A stretch of 64,000 nt of DNA, from the NCBI RefSeq assembly GCF_012933555.1, contig NZ_JABBPK010000001.1, positions 3,388,001 to 3,452,000 of the forward strand, in the 5' to 3' direction. Positions within the stretch are counted from its first letter, which is position 1, and the number at the start of each line of letters is the position of its first letter. This document shows, one piece after another, positions 35,845 to 45,212 of this stretch. This DNA comes from Niallia alba. GTDB taxonomy: Bacteria > Bacillota > Bacilli > Bacillales > Cytobacillaceae. The notes under the pieces are model-generated. The model worked only from the letters and a program-made list of their open reading frames with translations, searched no databases and was not told where the DNA came from. Made by a program: the position numbers and the translations under genes.

Positions 35845-38800
35845 TTATATAATACGGATCGTTTTAATCTCATAAGGATTTAACTCAAATGTGATATTCC
35901 CCTGTATATCTACAGGAAGGGTCATGTCCTTTTCCAGTAAATTCGTTTCATTCCATTCTTTACAATCAAATAATGGCTCGAGACTTAAAACTCTGTTACT
36001 ACCTAGATGATCATGTACTCGTAAAATTAGACCCTTACCATTTTCCGCTAATTTAATAGCATCTATGAATACGCTTTCTTCTGCATGTAATTTAAATAGC
36101 CCCTTAATCAATTTATTGCCTTTCACTACGGATAATGGCTGGTTTATAGCCCAAGCTTCCTCAACTGTTCTTCCCTCTATGAAATCTCCTTTATGTGGTA
36201 GAAGACTATACGTAAATTCATGCTGACCAATATCAGCTGTTGGGTCTGGATAAATTCCACCTTTTAATAAGGTAATTCTCATCGTTTGATCCTTAATATC
36301 ATGACCGTACTTACAGTCATTTAATAAGCTAACTCCATAGTCCCTTTGAGAAAAATCCACCCACTGGTGTGCCACTGTTTCAAATTTTGCCATATCCCAA
36401 CTCGTATTCCAATGTGTTGGTCGCTTAACATTACCGTATTGAATATCATAAGTTGCTTCTGTATTGCGAATGTCCACATCAAATCCTGCTTTAAGCAATT
36501 GTTCCCTTTCTTTCCAATCAGCCTGAGTAATAAAATCTATTCGACGTGAATTTTTATAAACCTGCATGATTTGAATAATTCTCGAAGTACCAAACGAATA
36601 AACAAATTCAACCGAGGCATATAATTTATTTCGTTCTTTGATCGTAATTGATTCTGCGGTTAACTCAATACATTTTTCTTGGTAAAAAATATCGATATCC
36701 CATGCATTAAAGTTCATTGGTTTATCTTCAAATAATTGAAGTCTATTACCAAGACCATTTTCTTTTAATACTTCCCGCTGATATTTTTTGTCATAGATGC
36801 TAATTAGCTGTCCCTTTTCATTCCAACTTATCACGTATTTATCTGTCTCAATGCCACTTTCTATTTCTTTAACAAAATCGGTTTCTATGCTATCCTCTTT
36901 AGTTGGTACAAACTGAATGATACAATTCCCTAAAGCAGGAATGTTAGGAGTCTGAACAATATATCCTTCCTCACAAGGAACAGCTTGTAATTCTTCTCCA
37001 GAATCCGTTACGAATTTTCCGCTTTCATTTAGATCAATCGTCACCAATTCTCTTCTTTCCCAGCCTGCTGAGTTATATACGTTCCATTGATTTATAACGA
37101 CATCATTCAATCGTGTTAAAAGTTGGGCTGATCTTTCCATCGCTCCTCCTATCTCCACCTTATGGTCTTGATAGACTTCTTTTATCGATGAACCAGGAAT
37201 AATATCATGAAATTGATTACGTAATAACACTTCCCATAAATCATATATTTCTTCCTTCGGATAAGGGTCTCCTTCCGTATTTTGAACTGTTGCATACAAA
37301 ATTTCCAGCTCTCTTAATGCAAGTTCTAATCTGCGGTTCATTTTTTTTACAAACGCTTGAGAAGTATAGGTTCCTCGATGATATTCTAAATACAATTCAC
37401 CATCCCATTTATGCACATAACTTTCTGCTGCATTTACGGTTTCATGAAGCTGCTTGAAAAATTCATCAGCACGCCCTGTTTTGACGTGAGGAAGACCAGG
37501 TATTTTATCCATTCGACGGCGATTTTCTAACATATCTCTCGTGACTCCTCCACCGCCATCGCCATACCCGTATGATATCAGTAATTGTTTATTCAAATCT
37601 TTATTCCGGTAAGCTTTATAACTGCCTAACACTGTTTCTGGTTCTAACTGTCCATTATACGTATAGAACCAGCGGGACGCCCATTCATTATCAACTAAGT
37701 TTCTTCCTGGTTCAGGTGTAGTAATAAAATGCGTTAACACCTCAGATCCGTCTATTCCACGCCACACAAATGTATCATGCGGCATTCGATTATATTGATT
37801 CCAACTTATTTTAGTGGTCATAAATGTCTCTATTCCACTCTTTTTTAAAATCTGTGGCAATGCCCACGAATAACCGAATACGTCTGGCAGCCATAGATAC
37901 TGGACATCTTTATTGAACTCCTTTTTTATAAATTGCGTTCCATGGAGAATTTGCCGAGTTAATGATTCCCCAGATGGTATATTACAATCAGCTTCAAGCC
38001 ACATAGCTCCATCTACTTCCCATCGTCCTTCCGCTATTCTATTTTTAATTTGTTCATAGATTAGAGGATAATCCTCTTTAATAAATTTATAGAGTTGGGG
38101 TTGTGTTTGTAAAAATATATAGTCTGGGTATTGCTTCATTAACTGTAAAACAGTTGAAAAACTACGGGCTACTTTTTCTCTTGTATGTTTTAATCTCCAT
38201 AACCAAGCAACATCAATATGTGTATGACCTATAGTGGTAATTGCTACTAAATCACGTTTGTCTAAAGAATCAATTCCTTTTTGTAGCATGTCATTTGCTA
38301 ATTTTACACTTTTATAAAAAGACGGACTTCCTGGATAAGACCAATCAATATATTTCATTGCCTTTTCTAATAAAGGCAAAAGTTCGTATCGATCAGGGTT
38401 ATCCTCCTTTAATTGTTTAATCGTTTTTAAGACACAATCAGCTGTAAAATATAAATCATCACATTCTTCATTTAAAACAGCAGAATCCGCTGCTTTAAAT
38501 TTATGTGATTGAATGTGTTCAGGTCCTCCGCCTTCTAACCCGGACCATAATTTTAATGAGAGAGTAATTTCCTTTCCGTACAATTCCGAATCAATAAAGA
38601 CTTCTTTATGATTGGAATCAACACCTTGATATGGATGACCATCAATAAAAAGTAATGACTCAAACCCAGAATTATAACCTCCACCTGTTCGTCCAAAATC
38701 CAATAATAAGATTACTTTCCCATCTGATCTCGGTACTTTAAAGGTTGTTTGAATCCATAAATAATAGTCTCTTCCTTCCCAAATATCCCCTATAGAAAAG

Positions 38801-38952
38801 TCTTTCCAATCAGCAGAGAGGTAAGGAGGATATTTCTCTTCTCCATCAATGCTCTCTTTTGCTTTCCAACCGTTGAGACTACTTTTTTCCATGTAACGAT
38901 AAGTATTTAATTCTTTAATCCTCGCTTCTAATTTTTCAATTGTATAAAACAT
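35845..38952 (-). CDS. glycoside hydrolase family 38 alpha-mannosidase
   Basis: A 1035-residue cytoplasmic enzyme with no signal peptide. The GH38 catalytic domain has the zinc-binding GHTHIDVAWLW (about residue 242), the nucleophile aspartate in LWLPDVFGYSWALPQ (about 355), GDGGGGVTRDML and NQFHDIIPGSS. A long beta-rich C-terminal region follows. GH38 enzymes release alpha-linked mannose from glycans. It lies seven bases after a permease gene in an operon with ABC importer genes, so it probably degrades an imported mannose-containing oligosaccharide. SD AAAGGATAGGG overlaps the permease stop. Confidence 0.93.
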   Translation of the reverse strand: MFYTIEKLEARIKELNTYRYMEKSSLNGWKAKESIDGEEKYPPYLSADWKDFSIGDIWEGRDYYLWIQTTFKVPRSDGKVILLLDFGRTGGGYNSGFESLLFIDGHPYQGVDSNHKEVFIDSELYGKEITLSLKLWSGLEGGGPEHIQSHKFKAADSAVLNEECDDLYFTADCVLKTIKQLKEDNPDRYELLPLLEKAMKYIDWSYPGSPSFYKSVKLANDMLQKGIDSLDKRDLVAITTIGHTHIDVAWLWRLKHTREKVARSFSTVLQLMKQYPDYIFLQTQPQLYKFIKEDYPLIYEQIKNRIAEGRWEVDGAMWLEADCNIPSGESLTRQILHGTQFIKKEFNKDVQYLWLPDVFGYSWALPQILKKSGIETFMTTKISWNQYNRMPHDTFVWRGIDGSEVLTHFITTPEPGRNLVDNEWASRWFYTYNGQLEPETVLGSYKAYRNKDLNKQLLISYGYGDGGGGVTRDMLENRRRMDKIPGLPHVKTGRADEFFKQLHETVNAAESYVHKWDGELYLEYHRGTYTSQAFVKKMNRRLELALRELEILYATVQNTEGDPYPKEEIYDLWEVLLRNQFHDIIPGSSIKEVYQDHKVEIGGAMERSAQLLTRLNDVVINQWNVYNSAGWERRELVTIDLNESGKFVTDSGEELQAVPCEEGYIVQTPNIPALGNCIIQFVPTKEDSIETDFVKEIESGIETDKYVISWNEKGQLISIYDKKYQREVLKENGLGNRLQLFEDKPMNFNAWDIDIFYQEKCIELTAESITIKERNKLYASVEFVYSFGTSRIIQIMQVYKNSRRIDFITQADWKEREQLLKAGFDVDIRNTEATYDIQYGNVKRPTHWNTSWDMAKFETVAHQWVDFSQRDYGVSLLNDCKYGHDIKDQTMRITLLKGGIYPDPTADIGQHEFTYSLLPHKGDFIEGRTVEEAWAINQPLSVVKGNKLIKGLFKLHAEESVFIDAIKLAENGKGLILRVHDHLGSNRVLSLEPLFDCKEWNETNLLEKDMTLPVDIQGNITFELNPYEIKTIRII

Positions 38953-38958
38953 AGCACC

Positions 38959-39789
38959 CTATCCTTTCGTAGCTCCACCTAAACTGAAGCCTTTTGACAT
39001 AAAATTTTGTGATATTGTATACAAAATGACAACAGGTAATGTATACATTACCGAAAACGCTGCTAATCTACCGTAATTAACCATTCCGAAATTTCCGAAA
39101 AATTGAAATATCGTCACAGATGCTGGCATTTTTTCAGGACTTTGAATCAGGATATATGGAACAAAGTAATTTCCCCAGCTGCCTGTAAAAGTAAAAATAG
39201 CAACTGTAAATATACCAGGAAGCATTAATGGAGCAACGATTTTTTTTATTCCTTGGAAGATTGATGCACCATCAACCCATGCTGATTCTTCTAAATCTAA
39301 AGGAATAGAATCCATAAAATTTTTCATCATCCAAATACCATATGGCAAAGAGGATGCTGTTAAAAAAAGTGTCATCGCAATTAAAGAATCTTGAAATTTC
39401 AAATAAAGAAATAATTGAAATACAGGTACGATGACTGCTGTCATTGGTAATGAAGTCATAAACAAGATTGTCATCATAAAACTATTTTTATATTTTAACG
39501 TATACCTAGATAGTGGATACGCAGCCAAAATACATAAAATCACTACTAACAATGCTTGCGAAGTTGAGATTCCGATACCAATAAAAAACGAACGCAAAAT
39601 CGCTGTTTCTGACAATATGGACTTAAAGTTATCTAACGTTATCTTTTCTGGCATCTTTAGTGCCTGAATTGCCCCTGGATCTACTGATGCGAAAATCATC
39701 CATAGCAGTGGCAATAAAAACAGGATTGCTAGAATAGAGAGAATTAAATAATGAATAAATTTTTCGACTTTATATCCTTTTTGGACCAA
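38959..39789 (-). CDS. carbohydrate ABC transporter permease (MalG type)
   Basis: A 276-residue membrane protein with six helices and the EAA loop EESAWVDGASIFQGIKKIVAPLMLPG (about 185-210), which contacts the ATPase. It ends in the family-typical SKGFSLGGATKG. It pairs with the MalF-type permease just upstream. Import of an oligosaccharide, perhaps mannose-rich, is inferred from the GH38 gene. No ATPase gene is in the operon, so a shared MsmX-like ATPase is probably used. TTG start with AGGTGA upstream. Confidence 0.9.
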   Translation of the reverse strand: MVQKGYKVEKFIHYLILSILAILFLLPLLWMIFASVDPGAIQALKMPEKITLDNFKSILSETAILRSFFIGIGISTSQALLVVILCILAAYPLSRYTLKYKNSFMMTILFMTSLPMTAVIVPVFQLFLYLKFQDSLIAMTLFLTASSLPYGIWMMKNFMDSIPLDLEESAWVDGASIFQGIKKIVAPLMLPGIFTVAIFTFTGSWGNYFVPYILIQSPEKMPASVTIFQFFGNFGMVNYGRLAAFSVMYTLPVVILYTISQNFMSKGFSLGGATKG

Positions 39790-39799
39790 CTTACATCAC

Positions 39800-40708
39800 C
39801 TACACTTTCACTTTCAAGGTTTTCATATATATTAAGCTGGCAATTGCTCCTAATACTAACAACACAAAGGAAATGGCAGTTCCATATCCTAACTGATAAC
39901 TAACAAATGCCTGTTTATACATAAATACAGGTAGAGTCGCTGTACTTACACCTGGACCACCGCCAGTCATTGTATAAATTAAAGCAAATACCCCAAGAGT
40001 TTGCAGAGTAACTAGCATCATATTCGTTGCGATCGTTCCTTTTACCATCGGGATAGTGATATAGCGAATAACCTGAAAGCGGCGGGCACCATCCATAATA
40101 GCTGCCTCTTCCACATCTTTAGGAACATCGTCTAAAGCAGCCTGAAACACCATCATGGAAAAAGCCGTTCCTCTCCACATATTTGCTATGACTACACTAA
40201 TCATAGGGAAGGTAAACAACCAGGCAATTGGCTTAATATCAAAAAGACTCAATAGCCAATTAGCCGTCCCGCTTTCCCCAAGAAATGCCACCCAACAGAA
40301 TGCTACAACAACTTCTGGAGTTACCCAAGCAGCAATAATGATTAAACCAACAATTCTTCTAAATGTTTTATTTTTCTCTTTCATTAAAAAGGCGATCAAA
40401 AAGCCAAAAAAACATTGTCCTAATACTGCAGAAAAAAACACGAAAACAATTGTGTTCCATACACTAGCACGGAAATCTGGATCTTGAAACATTCGGGTAA
40501 AGTTTTCAAAACCTACAAATCTTAGCTGACTAGCTTCTGCTCCGGTCAAGGCTAAATTCGTAAAAGAAAAAAGCAAGGTCAAAATCATAGGTCCAATAAA
40601 AAAAATCAATAATAAAAGCCAAGTTGGAGCTAGAAAGATAGCTGCCTTAAAGTGATCCGATTTGCCTTTCTTTTTAGGCTTCTTTAATAATGCGGCTTCC
40701 AATTTCAT
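39800..40708 (-). CDS. carbohydrate ABC transporter permease (MalF type)
   Basis: A permease of about 300 residues with a basic N-terminus (KKPKKKGKSDHFKAAIF), six helices and the EAA loop EEAAIMDGARRFQVIRYITIPMVKG (about 205-230). It ends near the start of the MalG-type gene with ten bases between them. The start is uncertain: the ATG at 40708 has AAAAAAGG four bases upstream, a TTG two codons later has better spacing, and a GTG at 40735 lacks an SD. Confidence 0.88.
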   Translation of the reverse strand: MKLEAALLKKPKKKGKSDHFKAAIFLAPTWLLLLIFFIGPMILTLLFSFTNLALTGAEASQLRFVGFENFTRMFQDPDFRASVWNTIVFVFFSAVLGQCFFGFLIAFLMKEKNKTFRRIVGLIIIAAWVTPEVVVAFCWVAFLGESGTANWLLSLFDIKPIAWLFTFPMISVVIANMWRGTAFSMMVFQAALDDVPKDVEEAAIMDGARRFQVIRYITIPMVKGTIATNMMLVTLQTLGVFALIYTMTGGGPGVSTATLPVFMYKQAFVSYQLGYGTAISFVLLVLGAIASLIYMKTLKVKV

Positions 40709-40757
40709 CCCACCTTTTTTAAAAAAGTTTATCACTATGACAAAAAGGTTTAGACCT

Positions 40758-40797
40758 TACAAGGAATAATACATAATCTGGCTGATAATTCCTTGTA
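40758..40797 (-). other. stem-loop between binding-protein and permease genes
   Basis: TACAAGGAAT and ATTCCTTGTA form ten-base arms around a 20-base loop with no T run after them. Such structures often protect the binding-protein mRNA and lower permease expression; that role is inferred. Confidence 0.6.
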
Positions 40798-40843
40798 GGG
40801 TCTCATCATTTAGATTTATCTAACCTTTTGTACAGCTTAAAAC

Positions 40844-42211
40844 TTATTTAACTACATTCTCTTCTCCAACAATCCTAGTTACGTTACTTGCATAATCCTT
40901 TGCAGCTTGTTTTGGAGTTTTACTTCCAGTCGCTACCGCTTCTACCATTGTTTGAATTTCTACTGAAACATTCGGATATTTATCATTAGCAGGACGAAAA
41001 TGTGCATTCTTCAAATATTCGGTTGCTTCTGAAATAAATGCTTGTTCCTTATATTCTGGAATCTCAGCCGAATCATCTCGTACTGTTAAGTTACCTTCTG
41101 AAACAGCGCGTGCTGCTTGCTGTTCTTTGCCACCTAAAGCTTGGATAACCTTCCAAGATGCTTCAGGATTTTTTGCTTTTGCTGGAATAGCCCATGTCCA
41201 TCCCCCAGACATCGTAGTATTACCAGGCTCTTGTCCATTTTGGGTAGGCATTGCAGCAAAACCAAATCGTTCTGTTACATTATCTAATGGTACTGCCCCA
41301 TTTTCCGAATAATTGCCTGTATTCCAGAATCCATCTAGGATAATTCCCGCTTCATCATTAGGGAACTTCTCTTGAAATAGAACGGAACTGTAGTTACTAT
41401 TAATTGCAATGGAAAGAGGAGGCCCTAATTTTTTCTGATTGTATACGTTGTCAATAAATTTTAAGGAATCTTCAATTCCTTTTGTATTTACATGCCATTT
41501 TTTTGTTTCAGCATCAAATAAAACATCTTCTGTGCCGTAGAGTAACATCTCGAAAGTTTGCATCGATACAGATTCTCCATTTGCTTTTGCCACTCCCATG
41601 GAAAGAGGAATCACATCTGAGGAAGAATCTTTTATTTTTTCAGCAGCTTCTATAATTTCATCCCAATTTTTAGGCTGCCAATCATCTGGTAAGCCAGCTT
41701 TTTTAAAAACATTTTTGTTATACCACAGTCCACGGGAATCAGACGTCCCTGGAATGGCATACAATTTCCCATCTTCTCCAAGCGAACCTGACTTTAAATT
41801 TTCCGTATAATATTCCCATTGATCCCAATCACTCACATAATCATCAAGAGGCAATAAATATCCTGCATTAGCATCAGAATTTAACATAAAGGAGTCTTCT
41901 GCTACAACATCAGGTGCTGTACTTTCTGATTGCATCGATAAGGCTACTTTTGAGAAATAGTCTCCTTCACTAGCGGTGATCGGAGATAAAACAATTTTTA
42001 TGTCTGGATTTTCTTTTTCAAATTCAGGAATAAAGGTGTTAGTTAAATATTTTTTCAAATTATCATGTTCGCCTACATCTCTCCATGTTATTTTAACCTG
42101 TGTTTTTCCTTCACTATTCCCCTCATCAGTATTACTTTCACTAGAGCATCCAATCAATAAAAAAGGAATGCATAAGAGAATCAAAAATACTTTTTTAAAC
42201 GATTTCCCCAT
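40844..42211 (-). CDS. extracellular carbohydrate-binding lipoprotein of ABC importer
   Basis: A 455-residue family 1 solute-binding protein. The lipoprotein signal peptide ends in the lipobox LLIGC (Cys about residue 21), followed by a polar linker. The mature part has ITWRDVGEHDNLKKYLTN, the WYNKNVFKKAGLPDDWQPKNWDE hinge segment and a C-terminal GNLTVRDD region. It captures sugar outside the membrane for the two permeases. I chose the ATG at 42211 because GGAGGGG lies eight bases upstream. It is first in the operon, and a cre-like site lies about 57 bases upstream. Confidence 0.92.
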   Translation of the reverse strand: MGKSFKKVFLILLCIPFLLIGCSSESNTDEGNSEGKTQVKITWRDVGEHDNLKKYLTNTFIPEFEKENPDIKIVLSPITASEGDYFSKVALSMQSESTAPDVVAEDSFMLNSDANAGYLLPLDDYVSDWDQWEYYTENLKSGSLGEDGKLYAIPGTSDSRGLWYNKNVFKKAGLPDDWQPKNWDEIIEAAEKIKDSSSDVIPLSMGVAKANGESVSMQTFEMLLYGTEDVLFDAETKKWHVNTKGIEDSLKFIDNVYNQKKLGPPLSIAINSNYSSVLFQEKFPNDEAGIILDGFWNTGNYSENGAVPLDNVTERFGFAAMPTQNGQEPGNTTMSGGWTWAIPAKAKNPEASWKVIQALGGKEQQAARAVSEGNLTVRDDSAEIPEYKEQAFISEATEYLKNAHFRPANDKYPNVSVEIQTMVEAVATGSKTPKQAAKDYASNVTRIVGEENVVK

Positions 42212-42267
42212 CTTTTCAACCCCTCCATTTTTATTCAATCATTAGTGGATATAATCAGCCACTAAAA

Positions 42268-42281
42268 TGTAAGCACTTTCA
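42268..42281. promoter_or_regulatory. probable cre site (CcpA) for the glycan operon
   Basis: TGTAAGCACTTTCA (plus strand; TGAAAGTGCTTACA on the coding strand) agrees with the cre consensus TGWAANCGNTNWCA except for one base at the central CG. It lies upstream of the binding-protein gene, so glucose repression of the operon through CcpA is likely. I could not place the promoter with confidence. Confidence 0.7.
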
Positions 42282-42462
42282 ATTTAAGCTCTAATTACCT
42301 CTATTTCAATCTATAAAATAAAAGAAAGTCAATATTTTTCATATATAGTTAAAAAAATGAAGATTTTAACAAAATATATTGATTTGCTAGAATGACATTT
42401 TATCTACCATCTAAGAAAATGAAGATTATTCCGCATAGATTTTTTCACCTAATAATTCGCCT

Positions 42463-42521
42463 AAAAAAGAAGCCTACATAAATGACTACCTTTTGTTCAT
42501 AAGTGTCATTTACGCAGACTC
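42463..42521 (-). terminator. rarA terminator
   Basis: On the minus strand GGAGTCTGCGTAAATGAC pairs with GTCATTTATGTAGGCTTC (with mismatches) and is followed by TTTTTTAG. It begins 14 bases past the rarA stop. Confidence 0.75.
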
Positions 42522-42534
42522 CAATTATTCAAAT

Positions 42535-43824
42535 CTATTCTTTATTATCTTTTTTAAACCCTCTAAGTTTGTCATATATAGATCCCAGCTTCTTCTCCTC
42601 CCCTGCTTCTGTTGGGTGGTAATACTGCGTTCCTTTTAACTTCTCTGGTAAATAATCTTGATCGACCCATCCTCCGAATGTTCCAATTGGATGGTCATGC
42701 GGATAAATATAGCCAACATGTCCAAGCTTTTTGCTACCTTCATAATGCCCGTCTCTTAAATGCATCGGGATATCACCTACTCTGCCACTACGAACATCTG
42801 CTATCGCTGCATCTAACGCTTTATAAGCAGCATTCGATTTTGAGGATAAGCACATTTCCACAACCGCTACAGATAAGGGAATACGTGCTTCTGGCAGACC
42901 TAGTCTCTCACTAGCTGTTACTGCTGCTAAAACATTATTTCCAACAGATGTTTTAGCGAGTCCAATGTCTTCATAAGCAATAACTAGTAGTCTTCTGTTC
43001 ACAGCTACCAAATCTCCACTTTCCAACAAATGAGCAAGGTAATAAAGGGCTGCATCTACATCACTTCCCCTAATACTTTTTTGTAGACTTGATAAAAGAT
43101 TATAAAAATGCGAACCTTTTTTATCCCCAAAAACACCAACCTTTTCAATCATTTGTTCAATCGTTTCATCTTTAATGATAAAAGTTCCTTCTTCTTTATC
43201 TGATGAATATACAATTGATTCTAATAGCGTTAGCGATTTCCTTGCATCGCCATTTGTTCCCATTGCGATTCTTTCCACCTGATTATCACTAATTTGAATG
43301 GAGAGATTTCCAAGCCCTTTTTCCTCTTTTAATGCTCGATGCAGTAATTCATTAATATCATCATCTGTTAATCTCTTTAATTGCTTAATTTGACCACATC
43401 TGCTTCTAATCGCAGGGTTTACGTCGTGATAGGGATTCTCTGTAGTAGCACCTATTAAAACAATATCTCCTCTTTCTACATGTGGGAGTAGATAATCCTG
43501 TTGTGCTTTATTAAAGCGATGAATTTCATCCAAAAAGAGAATAACCTTTCCTGTCATTCTTGCTTCATCTACAACTGCCTCCACATCCTTTTTACCAGAT
43601 GTGGTTGCATTTAATGCAATAAAAGGAAGCTTTGTCGTTCCAGCAATCGCAAATGCAATCGAGGTTTTGCCAATACCAGGCTCACCATACAATAGCATGG
43701 ATGGAACATGACCATTTTTAATCATTTTATATAAACTTGTTTTTTTCCCAATAATTTCTTTTTGCCCAACTACTTCATCTAGGTTTGTCGGTCGCATTCG
43801 AAAAGCAAGTGGTTCTCCGTTCAT
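42535..43824 (-). CDS. rarA: replication-associated recombination ATPase RarA (MgsA/YrvN)
   Basis: A 429-residue AAA+ clamp-loader-like ATPase with Walker A LYGEPGIGKTSIAFA (about residue 45), Walker B VILFLDEIHRFNKAQQD and arginine finger NPAIRSRCGQ. The C-terminal tetramerisation part has LRDGHYEGSKKLGHVGYIYPHD. RarA acts at stalled replication forks. In B. subtilis it follows cymR directly; here the racemase and glycan operons separate them. SD AAGAAGGTG precedes the ATG. Confidence 0.94.
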   Translation of the reverse strand: MNGEPLAFRMRPTNLDEVVGQKEIIGKKTSLYKMIKNGHVPSMLLYGEPGIGKTSIAFAIAGTTKLPFIALNATTSGKKDVEAVVDEARMTGKVILFLDEIHRFNKAQQDYLLPHVERGDIVLIGATTENPYHDVNPAIRSRCGQIKQLKRLTDDDINELLHRALKEEKGLGNLSIQISDNQVERIAMGTNGDARKSLTLLESIVYSSDKEEGTFIIKDETIEQMIEKVGVFGDKKGSHFYNLLSSLQKSIRGSDVDAALYYLAHLLESGDLVAVNRRLLVIAYEDIGLAKTSVGNNVLAAVTASERLGLPEARIPLSVAVVEMCLSSKSNAAYKALDAAIADVRSGRVGDIPMHLRDGHYEGSKKLGHVGYIYPHDHPIGTFGGWVDQDYLPEKLKGTQYYHPTEAGEEKKLGSIYDKLRGFKKDNKE

Positions 43825-43903
43825 TTATACACCTTCTTTAAAACATCTTACCTTTATTATAACGTAAAAGAAGAAAGTAAGAAAAAAGTTGATTTGTCTA
43901 ATA

Positions 43904-43980
43904 AAATGAAACTTCCATTAGTGGGGGTTTTCCTTTCTCCCCCACTGATGGTTAGTTGCACTATATGACCTTTAGGGGAT
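43904..43980 (-). repeat. R5 hairpin repeat, copy a, upstream of rarA
   Basis: AAACTTCCATTAGTGGGGG and CCCCCACTGATGG form a long hairpin, followed by TTAGTTGCACTATATGACCTT. The same unit occurs at 52706-52790 and 61268-61345 in the same orientation, each 80-130 bases upstream of a minus-strand transcription unit. With the terminator at 44214-44254 it is all I can support in the 434 bases between rarA and the ABC permease gene. Confidence 0.75.
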
Positions 43981-44213
43981 ACTTTCAACAGCTTGAGCTG
44001 GGGCTGTTATGAGTGGGATAAAATAGCAAAGCTCTTTACCTATCTACTATTCCTTGGGAAATACTTTTGCTTATTAATTTCTTTCTATTTTCATAAGATT
44101 ATTTAAAATGATCCTTTGTTTTCTCATTCTACTTTATTAAATAGTGAAATGGAGTTATTAAAAGGGGGTCTTTCTAATATAACTATTACATTCTGTATTT
44201 AATAATTCTTTAT

Positions 44214-44254
44214 AAAAAAAGAATAAAGCGAATAATATCACTTCATTCTTTTTT
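44214..44254 (-). terminator. terminator of the ytr-like operon
   Basis: AAAAAGAATGAAG (minus strand) pairs with CTTTATTCTTTTT and continues into a T run. It begins about five bases past the last permease stop. Confidence 0.8.
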
Positions 44255-44258
44255 ACTA

Positions 44259-45212
44259 TTATGCCGCCACATCCCTCTTCTTAAATACCCAAAAGGCTAA
44301 CCCGATGAACACGATAAAATAAACTAGTAGCATTATAATAGAGAAAAACAAGGTCATGCCACTAACAAGAGGTGTTCCATCAAAATACTGTGTTAAATCA
44401 GTGTTAGCAAATAATAGATACTTTGCCCAGTCGAACCAATTAGCTAATAAAAACGTTACTGTATTTCCCATAAACATTAAGAAAATGGATATACCAATTG
44501 CTAATGAACTGTTCCGGAAGACGGACGATATCATAAACGCCATCGTAGTGAGCATAATTAAACTAATCGAATTTAACCCATAAAAACCGATTAAGTGAAT
44601 GAAGATACTTTGTTCTTTCACTACACCATCGGAATAATATAAATATGGATAGGCTTCTTCTGGTAGACCAAAAAGGATAGCACCTAGTGCAAAGGAGAAT
44701 GCGAATAAGACAAAAAGAGCTATAAAACCGAAAAATAGCACGGTTAAATACTTGGACAATAATATCTTCGTTCTGCTCAATGGTCGGATAAGCAGAAGTT
44801 TCACCGTTCCCCAATTAAACTCATTCGCAACAATTCCAGCTGCTATAATAATAGTAAATAAGCCTACGATACTTATTAACTGGATATTATCAGAAACAAA
44901 ATCCCATGCCGAATATTCTATGTTTGTACTTAAATCATGCGTAATACGGTACTCATTTAGTGCTATTTCTTTTGTATAATAATTTCTTGTTTCTGAAGGA
45001 AGATGTTCATCCTTTAGCATTTCTTTATAGCGTTTATTTTCCAATTCAAGTCCATGTTGCCAGTTCTCATTATCTGGAACAGAAAATCCACTTGATTGAT
45101 ATTTATTAAAAGCACCTAATAGCAGTACAGCAATTAACAAAATCACTATCATTACTAATGTAGCTGGACGTTTCCATATTTTCATCCATTCATTTCTTAT
45201 TAGCTGAATCAT
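44259..45212 (-). CDS. ABC-2-type transporter permease
   Basis: A 317-residue membrane protein with an N-terminal helix (ATLVMIVILLIAVLLLGAF), an extracellular loop of about 75 residues and five further helices near 115-140, 160-185, 215-240, 245-270 and 290-312. The segment IVANEFNWGTVKLLLIRPLSRTKILLSKYL is typical of ABC-2 permeases of the bacitracin/lantibiotic-export type. It overlaps the upstream ATPase gene by four bases, so the two are translationally coupled. It is the last gene of the GntR-controlled operon. The substrate is unknown. Confidence 0.85.
   Translation of the reverse strand: MIQLIRNEWMKIWKRPATLVMIVILLIAVLLLGAFNKYQSSGFSVPDNENWQHGLELENKRYKEMLKDEHLPSETRNYYTKEIALNEYRITHDLSTNIEYSAWDFVSDNIQLISIVGLFTIIIAAGIVANEFNWGTVKLLLIRPLSRTKILLSKYLTVLFFGFIALFVLFAFSFALGAILFGLPEEAYPYLYYSDGVVKEQSIFIHLIGFYGLNSISLIMLTTMAFMISSVFRNSSLAIGISIFLMFMGNTVTFLLANWFDWAKYLLFANTDLTQYFDGTPLVSGMTLFFSIIMLLVYFIVFIGLAFWVFKKRDVAA

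Noticed and set aside
40155-40487. 110-codon plus-strand frame opposite the MalF-type permease gene
   Set aside because: Antisense shadow; the real permease motifs lie on the minus strand.
43825-44213. Possible small gene between rarA and the ABC permease gene
   Set aside because: Only the R5 repeat and AT-rich sequence are visible; no frame with an SD was found.
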